A stretch of DNA of 64,000 bases from Chryseobacterium sp. PMSZPI (GTDB lineage Bacteria > Bacteroidota > Bacteroidia > Flavobacteriales > Weeksellaceae). Both the position numbers and the translations under genes were made by a program. The stretch spans positions 1 through 64,000 of the forward strand of contig NZ_PIZV01000036.1 in NCBI RefSeq assembly GCF_002835665.1. The letters run 5' to 3'. Within the stretch, counting starts at the first letter, position 1. Each line of letters opens with the position of its first letter. Below, in pieces: positions 27,236 through 35,454 of this stretch. The notes beneath the pieces were generated by a model. The model worked only from the letters and a program-made list of their open reading frames with translations. It was not told the origin of the DNA and ran no database searches.

Positions 27236-27760
27236 TTAAGCAACCTGTTTCCCTTTGATTGGAACTTTAGAAGCTTCATATTTTTTATTTTTTGATTCTT
27301 CTCTTTTCATTTTCCTGTATTCCCACGGAGCAACCGCATGGACGTCCTGCCAAAGCCCTGCTTTATTACGCTGAGCTCTTTCCTGTAGCTTCCCTAAAGA
27401 AGCATCTTTAGAATAAGGAAAATACCACCATCCCATTCCAGCCTTTATCAGCTCTTTGGAAAGATATTTATCTTGATCATAATACACTTTGGCAATAGAA
27501 CGTCCGTAACGGTCTGTATCAGTTTCAATAAAATGAATGGTTTTACCAAATATCTGATCTGAAGTAAACTGTTTGGCATTTTTTCCAAATGGTTGACCTT
27601 TTTCAGGACAATCTACCTCGGCAAGTCTCAGTTTTTTTTGTTGGTTTCCCTCAAGAAGGACAGTAATGGTATCTCCATCTGAAATTTTTATAACTCTTCC
27701 ACTGGTTTGAGAGAATATAAACAGTGGAGAAAACAAACATGCTAATATCAATCGTTTCAT
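27236..27760 (-). CDS. Secreted staphylococcal-nuclease-like protein
   Basis: 174 aa with a signal peptide (MKRLILACLFSPLFIFSQ). The SNase domain spans 20-140: GRVIKISDGDTITVLL, KLRLAEVDCPEKGQPFG, DRYGRSIAKVYYD, and LIKAGMGWWYFPYSKD. The catalytic arginines, a glutamate and calcium-binding aspartates are in place. It degrades extracellular or periplasmic DNA and RNA. The lysine-rich tail (EESKNKKYEASKVPIKGKQ) has no recognisable sorting domain. Single gene with a strong terminator. Confidence 0.9.
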   Translation of the reverse strand: MKRLILACLFSPLFIFSQTSGRVIKISDGDTITVLLEGNQQKKLRLAEVDCPEKGQPFGKNAKQFTSDQIFGKTIHFIETDTDRYGRSIAKVYYDQDKYLSKELIKAGMGWWYFPYSKDASLGKLQERAQRNKAGLWQDVHAVAPWEYRKMKREESKNKKYEASKVPIKGKQVA

Positions 27761-28249
27761 GGGGTAAAGATAGGATTATGTAAATAAAATACCAATCTTT
27801 CAATTAATTAAAGATCGGCATTCATTAGGATTAATCAAATAATTTACAATCGATAAATTATTTAAAATTTTAATTAAATATTTTATTTAAGCACACGCCT
27901 TTTAATACTTTTACAAATTTTTAATTCCTCTTACCAGCGTGAGCTTCTTACTTCGGTTAATAAAATATAATTTACATCTATTTCCAATACCTTGGATAAT
28001 CGTCAAATAAATTCTAGCACTGAGTTTATACTTCTCATTCGAATTTTAAAGTAGGAAATAACGGTAATGTACAAATTAGCATTAAAATAAAGTCAGCAAA
28101 AAGTGGAGATAAATATTTGAAAAATTCGTCTTCGTCTTTCAACAAGGTAAGTCTGTGGTTATTAATCGGGTAAAGATAATAAAAAAGTTACCACAAAAAA
28201 TTAATTAAAAATTATCTCATATTTTATTTTTTTATTTAAAAAAGTATTG
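27761..28249. other. Gene-less AT-rich stretch
   Basis: No coding frame, tRNA or clear hairpin was recognised. It ends at the promoter box of the second tRNA cluster. Confidence 0.5.
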
Positions 28250-28257
28250 TACCTTTG
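28250..28257 (+). promoter_or_regulatory. -7 promoter box of tRNA cluster 2
   Basis: TACCTTTG, 43 bp before tRNA-Pro copy 2, the same distance as at cluster 1. No matching -33 TTTG at the usual spacing. Confidence 0.65.
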
Positions 28258-28299
28258 CAACCGCAAAAACGAAGTAAAACTCGTTATTGATGACACCCT

Positions 28300-28374
28300 C
28301 GGGGCGTAGCGTAGTCCGGTCATCGCGCCTGGTTTGGGACCAGGAGGTCGCAGGTTCGAATCCTGCCGCCCCGA
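28300..28374 (+). tRNA. tRNA-Pro (TGG anticodon), copy 2
   Basis: Identical by eye to 18330-18404 across all 75 nt, including the CGGGGCG/CGCCCCG acceptor and TGG anticodon. Confidence 0.95.
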
Positions 28375-28388
28375 CTTTTAAAATTCAA

Positions 28389-28462
28389 GGGTGCGTAGCT
28401 CAGCTGGATAGAGCATCTGCCTTCTAAGCAGACGGTCAAAGGTTCGAATCCTTTCGCGCTCA
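28389..28462 (+). tRNA. tRNA-Arg (TCT anticodon), copy 2
   Basis: Identical by eye to 18447-18520. The spacer to tRNA-Pro is 14 nt here against 42 nt at cluster 1, and the sequence after it differs, so the two clusters are not a simple recent duplication. Confidence 0.95.
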
Positions 28463-28468
28463 CAAAGG

Positions 28469-28491
28469 CTCACAAATTTTTGTGAGTTTTT
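28469..28491 (+). terminator. Terminator of tRNA cluster 2
   Basis: CTCACAAA pairs with TTTGTGAG and is followed by TTTTTC, 6 bp after tRNA-Arg. Confidence 0.75.
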
Positions 28492-28518
28492 CTTTTATTT
28501 ATATAGTAATGAGATAAA

Positions 28519-28579
28519 TTGGATAGAGCATCCCGAGTTATAATCGGGACGGGCAAAGGTTCGAATCCTTTCGCGCTCA
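28519..28579 (+). pseudogene. tRNA-Arg 3' remnant with remodelled anticodon arm (2)
   Basis: TTGGATAGAGCATCCCGAG, then TTATAATCGGGACGGGCAAAGG and the normal T arm and acceptor 3' strand to CGCGCTCA. It has the same altered anticodon arm as the remnant at 18821, with G for T in the loop edge. No 5' acceptor strand. Confidence 0.82.
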
Positions 28580-28644
28580 CTTAAACTCACAATTTTTTGT
28601 GAGTTTTTTTTATTTATATAGTAATGAGTTAAATTGGATAAAGC

Positions 28645-29004
28645 GCAAAAGTTGGAGGCAACATAGAAATGCATGAATGCCAATTTAAAATTATTTTTTT
28701 ATTTATACTTTTGTCTTAAAACAAAAGTATACAAAAATTCAAGACTGGAATCATACGCTAAAAATTGATATTGACTCCTAAAATTTCCAAACTCGCATGG
28801 AATCAAATCCTTCTTCTTCGACTCAAAATTCCAGCCATGCTCGAACAGTGGAAATTTTTTAACGGATTCAATCTCAATTTTTTTAACGCTCCTGCTTCCT
28901 AGGTCAATTAAACATTACCCATTCAAGCCCATCCATTTTTTATCGTCGTTTTTCTTTGTATTTAAATATAAAATTCAAATTCTCCACAACTTTTGAGACT
29001 GACC
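28645..29004. mobile_element. ISL3-related MITE, copy 2
   Basis: Matches 18991-19354 closely over its whole length. The right end (28984-29004) is CCACAACTTTTGAGACTGAC; the left end is degraded (GCGCAAAAGTTGGAGGCAAC). It sits directly after GGATAAAGC, the D-arm part of a tRNA-Arg remnant. Confidence 0.75.
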
Positions 29005-29017
29005 CAAAAGTTGTGGA

Positions 29018-29096
29018 CTACGCAAAAAGTTTTGTTAATCTAAAGAGGAAAAATCTTCTATCTTTCACGCCTCTAAGCTTTATATTGAAATTCTAT
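29018..29096 (-). pseudogene. ISL3-family transposase C-terminal remnant C
   Basis: Minus frame FNIKLRGVKDRRFFLFRL, TKLFA, stop TAG at 29018-29020. This is the same transposase end as remnant A, better kept at the stop but missing everything upstream. The debris to about 29300 matches the first locus. The end CCCCACAACTTTTGCTC (29299-29315) is the outer inverted tip. Confidence 0.75.
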
Positions 29097-29319
29097 TCAA
29101 CGCAAAGATAAGATTCAATTCATTATTGATAAGAGAGCTAAGAAAGTGACAAAAGTCGCTGATGAAGCGATGTAGATAGGCGTACGCTTAGAAAGAATCA
29201 ATACAATTGATTCAGCCTTTGCTTACTAAAATACAACACTGGATAATAGAAATCCTTTGCGTTACATTTTAAAATTAAACTGATCTAAATATTCTAAGCC
29301 CCACAACTTTTGCTCTTAT

Positions 29320-29367
29320 TCCGATTTATAATCGGGACGGGCAAAGGTTCGAATCCTTTCGCGCTCA
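29320..29367 (+). pseudogene. tRNA-Arg 3' remnant with remodelled anticodon arm (3)
   Basis: TCCGATTTATAATCGGGACG, GGCAAAGG and the T arm and acceptor end to CGCGCTCA. It probably continues the half-remnant GGATAAAGC at 28636, which the MITE/IS debris (28645-29315) has split. Confidence 0.78.
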
Positions 29368-29574
29368 CTTTTCACAAAAGCCTCTATCTCAAAGGATTTT
29401 ATTATTTTCTTTAAAAAAACAGGCGTAAAATGAGCAAAAATGACTTTTTTGTTCGAATATTTTTCAGACATTCCCCTAACTTATCTCAAAATGAAGGTCT
29501 ATTCTTTACAATTAAATACATTTTGTAACAATCAATCTGGCTAGAAAATAGTTGTGATAAAAATCAATTTGTTA

Positions 29575-29582
29575 TAATTTTG
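29575..29582 (+). promoter_or_regulatory. -7 promoter box of e(P4) phosphatase gene
   Basis: TAATTTTG, 19 bp before the ATG at 29602. TTG at 29552 could be the -33 part. Confidence 0.6.
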
Positions 29583-29601
29583 TCTTGTCTATTTTAATTC
29601 A

Positions 29602-30426
29602 ATGAAAAATTTCAAACTTATACTTGCAAGCAGCTTATTTGCTTTAACATTGTCGTGCAAAACAGCTGCTCCAACTTCAAAAGCAACCATTCAAGATACT
29701 CCTTATCATGACCTTGGGCGTGACGGAAAAATATACGCTGCGTTCTATCAGCAACGAGCTGCAGAATACGAAGCTCTTTGTCTACAGGCCTATAACATTG
29801 CAAAACTTCGTTTGGATGAAGCTTTAGCACAAAAATCGGATAAACCTTTAGCTATTATTTCAGATATTGATGAGACTTTTTTAGATAACTCCTATTATGC
29901 TGTTGAACGTGCAAAAATGGGAGAAAACTATGATCAAAAAACTTGGGAAGAATGGACTGCAAAAGGGATTGCAAGACCACTAACCGGTTCTCAGGAATTC
30001 TATCAGTATGCAGCCAGCAAAGGTATACAGGTTTTCTATGTAACCAATCGTGTGGAACAAGAACGAGCAGGAACATTGAAAAACTTAAAAAGATACAACT
30101 TCCCACTTCAAAATGACAGCAATCTTATTCTTCGATCAAAAGAAAGCAGTAAGGAAAACCGACGAAAAGATATTGCTAAAAATTATAATATCGTCTTGCT
30201 TCTAGGAGATAATCTTGCCGATTTTTCCAATATTTTTGATAAAAAATCGGAGGCAGAGCGATCAACAGCAGTGAAAAACTCAGCAGCTGATTTTGGTAAA
30301 AAATTCATTATTATTCCTAATGTCGGTTACGGAGACTGGGAATCTTCATTTTACAATTACAAATACGATTATACCGAACAGAAGAAAGATTCAATGATGT
30401 ATAAAGCTGTCAAAGCTAATCCATAA
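29602..30426 (+). CDS. Acid phosphatase / 5'-nucleotidase, lipoprotein e(P4) family
   Basis: 274 aa lipoprotein (MKNFKLILASSLFALTLSC, Cys19). HAD class IIIB motifs: DIDET with catalytic D88/D90, VFYVTNRVEQER (motif II), and LLLGDNLADFSNIF (motif IV). Family members dephosphorylate nucleoside monophosphates at the outer membrane so that nucleosides can be taken up (NAD salvage in Haemophilus). Length and motif order are complete. Single gene. Confidence 0.93.
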   Translation: MKNFKLILASSLFALTLSCKTAAPTSKATIQDTPYHDLGRDGKIYAAFYQQRAAEYEALCLQAYNIAKLRLDEALAQKSDKPLAIISDIDETFLDNSYYAVERAKMGENYDQKTWEEWTAKGIARPLTGSQEFYQYAASKGIQVFYVTNRVEQERAGTLKNLKRYNFPLQNDSNLILRSKESSKENRRKDIAKNYNIVLLLGDNLADFSNIFDKKSEAERSTAVKNSAADFGKKFIIIPNVGYGDWESSFYNYKYDYTEQKKDSMMYKAVKANP

Positions 30427-30442
30427 AACAAGAATACACTAA

Positions 30443-30607
30443 GAAGTTGTCTTATCTACTCTGAGAGAAACCTCAGATAAAGAGTATACAATTACTGTAA
30501 TTGAGGACTGTTGTAAAGATGGAGATGAAGAAGTACTTCAAGTCCTGATGAAGAAAATTGTCCCTAAGCAAGCCGATGTTATTTCATTAAAAGATTGGGT
30601 TCAGTAA
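30443..30607 (+). pseudogene. Isochorismatase-family C-terminal remnant
   Basis: After an in-frame stop at 30440 the frame reads EVVLSTLRETSDKEYTITVI, EDCCKDGDEEVLQVLMKKIV and PKQADVISLKDWVQ, the C-terminal third of an isochorismatase-type cysteine hydrolase, including the catalytic-cysteine-side block of such proteins in degenerate form. Nothing upstream encodes the rest, so it is a fragment left by deletion. Confidence 0.7.
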
Positions 30608-30737
30608 AAAATATATATAAAACAATTTTTGCTGGCCTATTATGATTAACTTTAAGGTAATGATATAAAAGAAGAGTGGTATTTAAATGAAGAGGATTAT
30701 CAATATTCCGGATCAATAATTTTTAAAATTTAAAAAT

Positions 30738-31154
30738 ATGTGGTGGGTATACGCTATTCTTTCAGCTTTTTTTGCTTCGCTAACTGCTATTTTTGCAAAA
30801 ATAGGGATAACAGGAGTTAATTCAAATCTGGCTACCGCTATAAGAAGTATTATTATTTTATTGGTGGCTTGGGGAATTGTTCTGGCACGAAGCGAATACA
30901 AGGGAATTTCAGCACTTTCCCGTCATAACCTCATTTACCTTATTGTTTCAGGATTAGCAACAGGGCTTTCCTGGATATTCTACTTTAAAGCATTACAAGC
31001 TGGAAAAGTAACACAGGTTGCTCCTGTAGATAAACTCAGTGTAGCGCTTACTATTGTTCTTTCTGTTATTTTTCTTGGCGAATCTTTAACTCTCAAAACA
31101 GCTATTGGTGCTATCTTAATCATTATAGGAACTGTAATATTAATCTTTGAATAA
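30738..31154 (+). CDS. EamA-domain (DMT superfamily) transporter, single-domain
   Basis: 138 aa with four to five membrane segments and one EamA domain (MWWVYAILSAFFASLTAIFAKIGI; VAPVDKLSVALTIVLSVIFLGESL; AIGAILIIIGTVILIF). Usual DMT exporters have two such domains in about 290 aa. The short form exists and works as a dimer in related families. Substrate unknown. It starts 130 bp after the isochorismatase remnant. Confidence 0.85.
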   Translation: MWWVYAILSAFFASLTAIFAKIGITGVNSNLATAIRSIIILLVAWGIVLARSEYKGISALSRHNLIYLIVSGLATGLSWIFYFKALQAGKVTQVAPVDKLSVALTIVLSVIFLGESLTLKTAIGAILIIIGTVILIFE

Positions 31155-31824
31155 CACCATTTCTTTTAAGAAAATATTTTCCCTCATACGTTTCATGGGA
31201 TGAAAATACCGTTTCAACAACCTATTTTGCTGAATCAACTTAAGTTTTACCATAAAGACTGGTAATTCATACTACTTTTACAAAGTAAACATAACTGAAA
31301 ATCATTAAAGTTAGTTCGATTATTTTTTAAGGAAACATCGATTAAGATCAATAAAAATCTTTTTTGTGCACTTTGAATTCCTTGTAGCCATTAATGGCTA
31401 AACTATACACTTAATCATGTTTGGGTAGGATTGGTTTTTCCAGTCCTATTTTTTTATTTAAATAATCTGAATTCGAATTAAGGAAATTAAATTTAAAAGG
31501 CTGGAAGTTATTTTCAGTTATAACTATTCACAGCCCAACGGCATAATTAATTTTATTTTAAAGGAGTTAAAAATAGATGAATGGTTATTCTTTATGTCCG
31601 TCATAACTTATTTCAGCATAGTATTCTTTTCCATAAGCAATTAATTACACCATTATATATTTCAACGAAAAACATATTGAAAAGTCAACACCTTGTGAAA
31701 AATATTGAAATGACGTATATTTAAATAAAAAATATCAGAAGTATTTTTTATTCTGTACAGGTAGAGAATAAATTATTATTTGAATTCATAAATAAATATC
31801 AGTAAAAAATAAAACTTAAACCCT
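31155..31824. other. 670-bp gene-less stretch
   Basis: No coding frame recognised. It contains the palindrome TAGCCATTAATGGCTA (about 31385-31400) and the terminator at 31426. The rest up to the fimbrillin-like gene is AT-rich without features I can name. Confidence 0.5.
31426..31455 (+). terminator. Rho-independent terminator
   Basis: TAGGATTGG pairs with CCAGTCCTA (one G-U) around TTTT and runs into seven T residues. It lies 270 bp after the EamA stop, either ending that transcript late or ending a small RNA. Confidence 0.7.
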
Positions 31825-32790
31825 ATGAAAAAACATCAATTAAGAGCAATCTTATTAACATTTTCTGCCCTTGGCTTGGGGGTAATTTCATGTACGAACT
31901 CTGATAATCCAATGGATGAAGGCAAAGAACAAACTGTAGTAAAAGTAAGTGCACCAGAGGCTAAAGGGGAAACAACAAATCGAGTGAAATCGATCTACTC
32001 CGGAGAAACGGGAGAAGTACAAACGCAAACTATTCCATTTGGAGAAGGAACTATTACAGCTACTTTAACTCCGGAATCAGCTTCAGGAGCCTTTTCAAGA
32101 TCAGGAGTATCAACCCAAAACGATTTGCAACCCGGAATAAAATATAAAATTGTGGTGTATGATAGCGCTACCGGTGCTTTTGTTACAGAAAAAGATTTTT
32201 ATTCGCAGTCTTATGAGGAGCAAAGCGGTGTCCAAGGGCTGGAAACAGGCAAAGCTTATACCTTTGTAGCCTATTCCATCAATAGTACATCGGACAATCC
32301 TTCGGTAAGCCCCTCAGGTGCAAGTTCCTTTACAAATGCAGGATTGACTAATGTAAGTGGAGATTTGATGTTTTTCAGAAGGGATATGACTTTGTCTAAT
32401 GGAAATAATTTCCTTGGAATAGTACTTAAGCATCAGTATAGTGAGATTACAACAAAACTGGATGCTACCGGAATTGGAAATATCACGGCGGTAAGTAATG
32501 TTACAATATATCCTACCAATAGCTCTGCCAATTTAAATTTCTCAGACAACAACATCACATACAACGGACAAACTCCGGGAGGAACTCCTGTTGTATTTCC
32601 AAGCTTAAATTCTTCTGTAGTATACAGTACTCCAACACTATTAATTTCTCCATTAACTACAACAGCAGAATTAAACATCGGCAGTATCACCATTGCCGGG
32701 AAGACGAAAACCAATATAAAAATGAGCAATGTAAAAATTACTCCGGGAACCAGATATAATCTTAACCTGAATTTTGCAACACCAAAATAA
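31825..32790 (+). CDS. Fimbrillin-like lipoprotein
   Basis: 321 aa lipoprotein (MKKHQLRAILLTFSALGLGVISC, Cys23). The body is beta-rich with Ser/Thr/Asn-rich stretches. GIKYKIVVYDSATGAFVTEKDF and GLETGKAYTFVAYSINS followed by a late VKITPGTRYNLNLNF strand are the pattern of Bacteroidota fimbrillin (Mfa1/FimA-like) proteins, which build pili after donor-strand exchange. No anchor or tip gene is nearby, so it may be a solitary surface protein. Closed by a strong terminator. Confidence 0.72.
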   Translation: MKKHQLRAILLTFSALGLGVISCTNSDNPMDEGKEQTVVKVSAPEAKGETTNRVKSIYSGETGEVQTQTIPFGEGTITATLTPESASGAFSRSGVSTQNDLQPGIKYKIVVYDSATGAFVTEKDFYSQSYEEQSGVQGLETGKAYTFVAYSINSTSDNPSVSPSGASSFTNAGLTNVSGDLMFFRRDMTLSNGNNFLGIVLKHQYSEITTKLDATGIGNITAVSNVTIYPTNSSANLNFSDNNITYNGQTPGGTPVVFPSLNSSVVYSTPTLLISPLTTTAELNIGSITIAGKTKTNIKMSNVKITPGTRYNLNLNFATPK

Positions 32791-32811
32791 ACATTGACCG
32801 TTTTGTAAAAC

Positions 32812-32850
32812 AAATCCGTCTCACTTTAGTAATGTGAGACGGATTTTTAT
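32812..32850 (+). terminator. Strong terminator after fimbrillin-like gene
   Basis: AAATCCGTCTCAC (32812-32824) pairs perfectly with GTGAGACGGATTT (32834-32846), followed by TTA. It may serve the convergent MgtC gene as well. Confidence 0.85.
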
Positions 32851-32861
32851 TTTGAGTAATC

Positions 32862-33503
32862 TTAAAACTTAAATTCCTCAATGGAAGTGTCGTTCAGCAA
32901 AACTTTGGTACACACTTCATGATTTTTTGCAGCTCCCTGTACACGCCACATTATGGTATATTTCTCACCACTCCTCACCTGTTTTCCCCTCTGGGATTTT
33001 AAATCATGGTCCTTGAAAACAGCTTCGTATTTCCCCACTACTCCATCTTCATAAGGTAATGTCATCTGATAAGTATAACGTACACTAATCTTATCTATGA
33101 TATCCTGAATGTATTTGAACATAATAAGCAGTAGAAATACCACTACAGAACCTATTGCAGCTTCCTGATAATATCCTGCCCCTATCGTCATTCCCAAAGA
33201 AGCACAAATCCAGATGGTAACAGCTGTCGTAAGACCGGAAACCCTGTTGTCTTCTTTAAAAATTACTCCCGCCCCCACAAAACCTATTCCGGTGATGATA
33301 TTTGCCGCAATCCTGTCCGGACTTCCCGACTCTCCTAAATTCATAGAAAGCATTGTGAAAATACACGCACCCAGAGTTACCAAAATCATTGTCCGAAGTC
33401 CTGCAGCTTTCAACTGATATTCTCTTTCAATTCCTATTATCCCACCGACAAAAACCGAAAATAAAATAGGAAGTAAATCATCAAGCAGATCGTTCATTTG
33501 CAT
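32862..33503 (-). CDS. MgtC/SapB-family membrane protein
   Basis: 213 aa. The N-terminal half has four to five helices with family blocks GGIIGIEREYQLKAAGLRTMILV, IAANIITGIGFVGAGVIFKEDN and GLTTAVTIWICASLGMTIGAGYY. A soluble C-terminal domain of about 75 residues follows. MgtC proteins support growth at low magnesium or in phagocytes, partly by acting on ATP synthase; here the role is inferred only from the family. Confidence 0.92.
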   Translation of the reverse strand: MQMNDLLDDLLPILFSVFVGGIIGIEREYQLKAAGLRTMILVTLGACIFTMLSMNLGESGSPDRIAANIITGIGFVGAGVIFKEDNRVSGLTTAVTIWICASLGMTIGAGYYQEAAIGSVVVFLLLIMFKYIQDIIDKISVRYTYQMTLPYEDGVVGKYEAVFKDHDLKSQRGKQVRSGEKYTIMWRVQGAAKNHEVCTKVLLNDTSIEEFKF

Positions 33504-33599
33504 TTATTTTAAATTAAAGTTCAGAATTTTTCAACTAGAAAAGATACAAAAGTTTTCCACTGAAATACTCAACATGATATTTTTATTTTATAAAAGAAA

Positions 33600-33626
33600 A
33601 AACCACTGTAATATCTACAGCGGTTT
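33600..33626 (-). terminator. Terminator after SH3 protein gene
   Basis: AAACCACTGT pairs (one mismatch) with ACAGCGGTTT, with a T-rich run on the minus-strand 3' side. It lies 23 bp past the stop at 33649. Confidence 0.7.
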
Positions 33627-33648
33627 GGTTTTTACTTATATCAAAAGT

Positions 33649-34488
33649 TTATTTTAATTTATAAGAATTTCCGTTCCAAAGGTAGGTTTTGGAAGAACGT
33701 TTTTTCTTCTCTCTATCCTTGTCGTCTTTCTCCATTTCTTCCATTTTAAAAATGAAAGCATCGGAAATTCCTCCTTTATCATTAGGAAAAATATATTCTT
33801 CACTATGATAGTAAACATCAGCATCTCCTACATTCATCAGTTGAGGAAGCGCTATGAGTTTTTTATCCTTAAAAAGAACATATTGATCATAACTTGCAAT
33901 ACCACAAGCTTCACCGGAAACCATTGCTTTCAGAGTCAATTCAACATTCTGGAGTTTATGATTACTTTCAATATTGAAGGTCGCATAGCTTAACTCTTCT
34001 CCTCTTCCCGTATCAAAATATACCTCATCGATCAGTGCATTGCCTTCAACAACTTTTATTCCGGCAATATTTTGTTTTTCGGTGCCATTGTATTCTTTAC
34101 TTTTCCTATCAATTGTTTTGGAAAGCCCAAAAAGGAAATCATACCCATTTTTGTTACGATATCCTACACAAAGATTACCTCCCCAAACATAGCCTTCAGA
34201 AGTTGTATCTCCTTTTTGATAAGATATTTTATACCAATTGGCTCCTCTTTCTCCTAATTTTAAAATAGATTCTTCTTTTTTCAAGATCATTACCTGTTGA
34301 TTAGTCTGCAATGAATCCAAAACCTGAGAAGTGACATTCGGCTCCTTTCTTATTCTCGTCCAATCTGTAAAAATCTTTTGTGTTTTATTTTCTTCAAAAT
34401 TAAAAACACCATCTGCATAAACTTCATTTTCCTGGGCTGCAAAAAATTGCAACGTCAATAATAATAAAGCCGTCCATAAAGTTTTCAT
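33649..34488 (-). CDS. Secreted SH3-domain protein
   Basis: 279 aa with a signal peptide (MKTLWTALLLLTLQFFAAQ). A bacterial SH3 domain lies at about 42-110: DWTRIRKEPNVTSQVLDSL, GANWYKISYQKGDTTSEGYVW. The remainder (AGIKVVEGNALIDEVYFDTGRGEELSY, SGEACGIASYDQYVLFKDKKL) is a beta-rich domain of unknown family. The tail is charged (EKDDKDREKKKRSSK). It follows prmA by 17 bp on the same strand, probably one transcript. Such SH3 domains often bind cell-wall peptides. Confidence 0.8.
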   Translation of the reverse strand: MKTLWTALLLLTLQFFAAQENEVYADGVFNFEENKTQKIFTDWTRIRKEPNVTSQVLDSLQTNQQVMILKKEESILKLGERGANWYKISYQKGDTTSEGYVWGGNLCVGYRNKNGYDFLFGLSKTIDRKSKEYNGTEKQNIAGIKVVEGNALIDEVYFDTGRGEELSYATFNIESNHKLQNVELTLKAMVSGEACGIASYDQYVLFKDKKLIALPQLMNVGDADVYYHSEEYIFPNDKGGISDAFIFKMEEMEKDDKDREKKKRSSKTYLWNGNSYKLK

Positions 34489-34505
34489 GTTTATAGTTTA
34501 TTTTT

Positions 34506-35333
34506 TTATTTTTCCAATAGCAAGCTCACCCACTCTTCACGTTGAAGTTGTTTTTTCAACTCTAAACCATTCTCTTTACATACTTCCAGAATATCATCCA
34601 CGTCAAAGAAACATAATCCTGAAAGTAATAATTTTCCTCCTTTATCCAAAACAGAAACATAGGTTGGAATATCTGAAATCAAAATATTTCTGTTGATATT
34701 AGCCAGAACAATTTCAAAATTTTCTTTTCCTAAATTTTCAGCTGTTCCTTGTTCAATATCCAGCTCAACACCATTTCTTACTGCATTTTCTTTTGAGTTT
34801 TCTACAGACCATTCATCGATATCAATAGCTTTGGTATCTCCTGCTCCCTGCTGTTTTGCATAAATTGCCAACACTGAAGTTCCGCATCCCATATCCAGCA
34901 CTTTTTTACCATTAAAATCAATATCCATCATCTGTTGGATCATCAAATGGGTTGTAGGGTGATGCCCAGTTCCAAAAGACATTTTAGGCTGAATGATAAT
35001 TTCATGCATTCCCGGCACAGATTCATGAAACTCTGCTCTAATCAGTACTTTATCATCAATATTGATAGGAGAAAAGTTCTTTTCCCACTCTTCATTCCAA
35101 TTGATATTCGGCATTTCTTCGAAAGTGTAGTCAATTTTTACATTCTCGTTTTCAAAGATGGGAAGAGCTTTCAACTGATCTTCATGAAATAAATCTGCCT
35201 GGATATATCCTAAAATTCCATCAATTTCTTCTGTAAAGCTGTCAAAACCTATTTCTATAAGCTCTGCCATTAATATCTCATTCCAAGGTTGTAATGGCGA
35301 AATTTTGAAATTGAATTCTAAATAATTTTGCAT
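34506..35333 (-). CDS. prmA: Ribosomal protein L11 methyltransferase
   Basis: 275 aa from ATG 35333 (MQNYLEFNFKISPLQPWNEILMA). The SAM-binding core is KVLDMGCGTSVLAIYAKQQGA. FGTGHHPTTHLMIQQMM just before it is the PrmA signature, and FEIVLANINRNILISDIP holds the NxxxN active-site block. It methylates L11 in the cytoplasm. A TTG start six codons upstream is rejected because the -7 box at 35349-35356 covers it. Confidence 0.95.
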   Translation of the reverse strand: MQNYLEFNFKISPLQPWNEILMAELIEIGFDSFTEEIDGILGYIQADLFHEDQLKALPIFENENVKIDYTFEEMPNINWNEEWEKNFSPINIDDKVLIRAEFHESVPGMHEIIIQPKMSFGTGHHPTTHLMIQQMMDIDFNGKKVLDMGCGTSVLAIYAKQQGAGDTKAIDIDEWSVENSKENAVRNGVELDIEQGTAENLGKENFEIVLANINRNILISDIPTYVSVLDKGGKLLLSGLCFFDVDDILEVCKENGLELKKQLQREEWVSLLLEK

Positions 35334-35348
35334 GTGAATAATTTGTTG

Positions 35349-35356
35349 CAAAAATA
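35349..35356 (-). promoter_or_regulatory. -7 promoter box of prmA
   Basis: TATTTTTG on the minus strand, 15 bp before ATG 35333. Confidence 0.65.
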
Positions 35357-35393
35357 CTAATGTTATTATTGCTAAAAAAATGGAAAGGGTAAG

Positions 35394-35454
35394 TTTTGGC
35401 TAAAGCCCGCGAATTTTATGTATTTATTAAATGGGCTAAAGCCCATTTCTATTG
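35394..35454. repeat. GGGCTAAAGCCC hairpin repeat (copy 2)
   Basis: TTTTGGCTAAAGCCC, spacer, ATTAAATGGGCTAAAGCCCA, TTTCTATTGA. The same order as at 14467-14531. Its last bases are also the first bases of the tandem array that follows. Confidence 0.75.

Larger units (their letters stand above)
28437..28644 (+). repeat. Tandem duplication of tRNA-Arg 3' end plus terminator
   Basis: Two units of about 116 bp. Each has the tRNA-Arg 3' end (CAAAGGTTCGAATCC...), a hairpin CTCACAA...TTGTGAG with T tract (28469-28491; 28586-28611), TTATTTATATAGTAATGAG and AAATTGGATA(G/A)AGC. Unit 1 belongs to the intact tRNA and unit 2 to a remnant. Confidence 0.8.

Noticed and set aside
28495..28683. 62-aa frame on the minus strand
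   Set aside because: It is the reverse translation of a tRNA-Arg remnant ([19 protein letters not shown]); not a protein.
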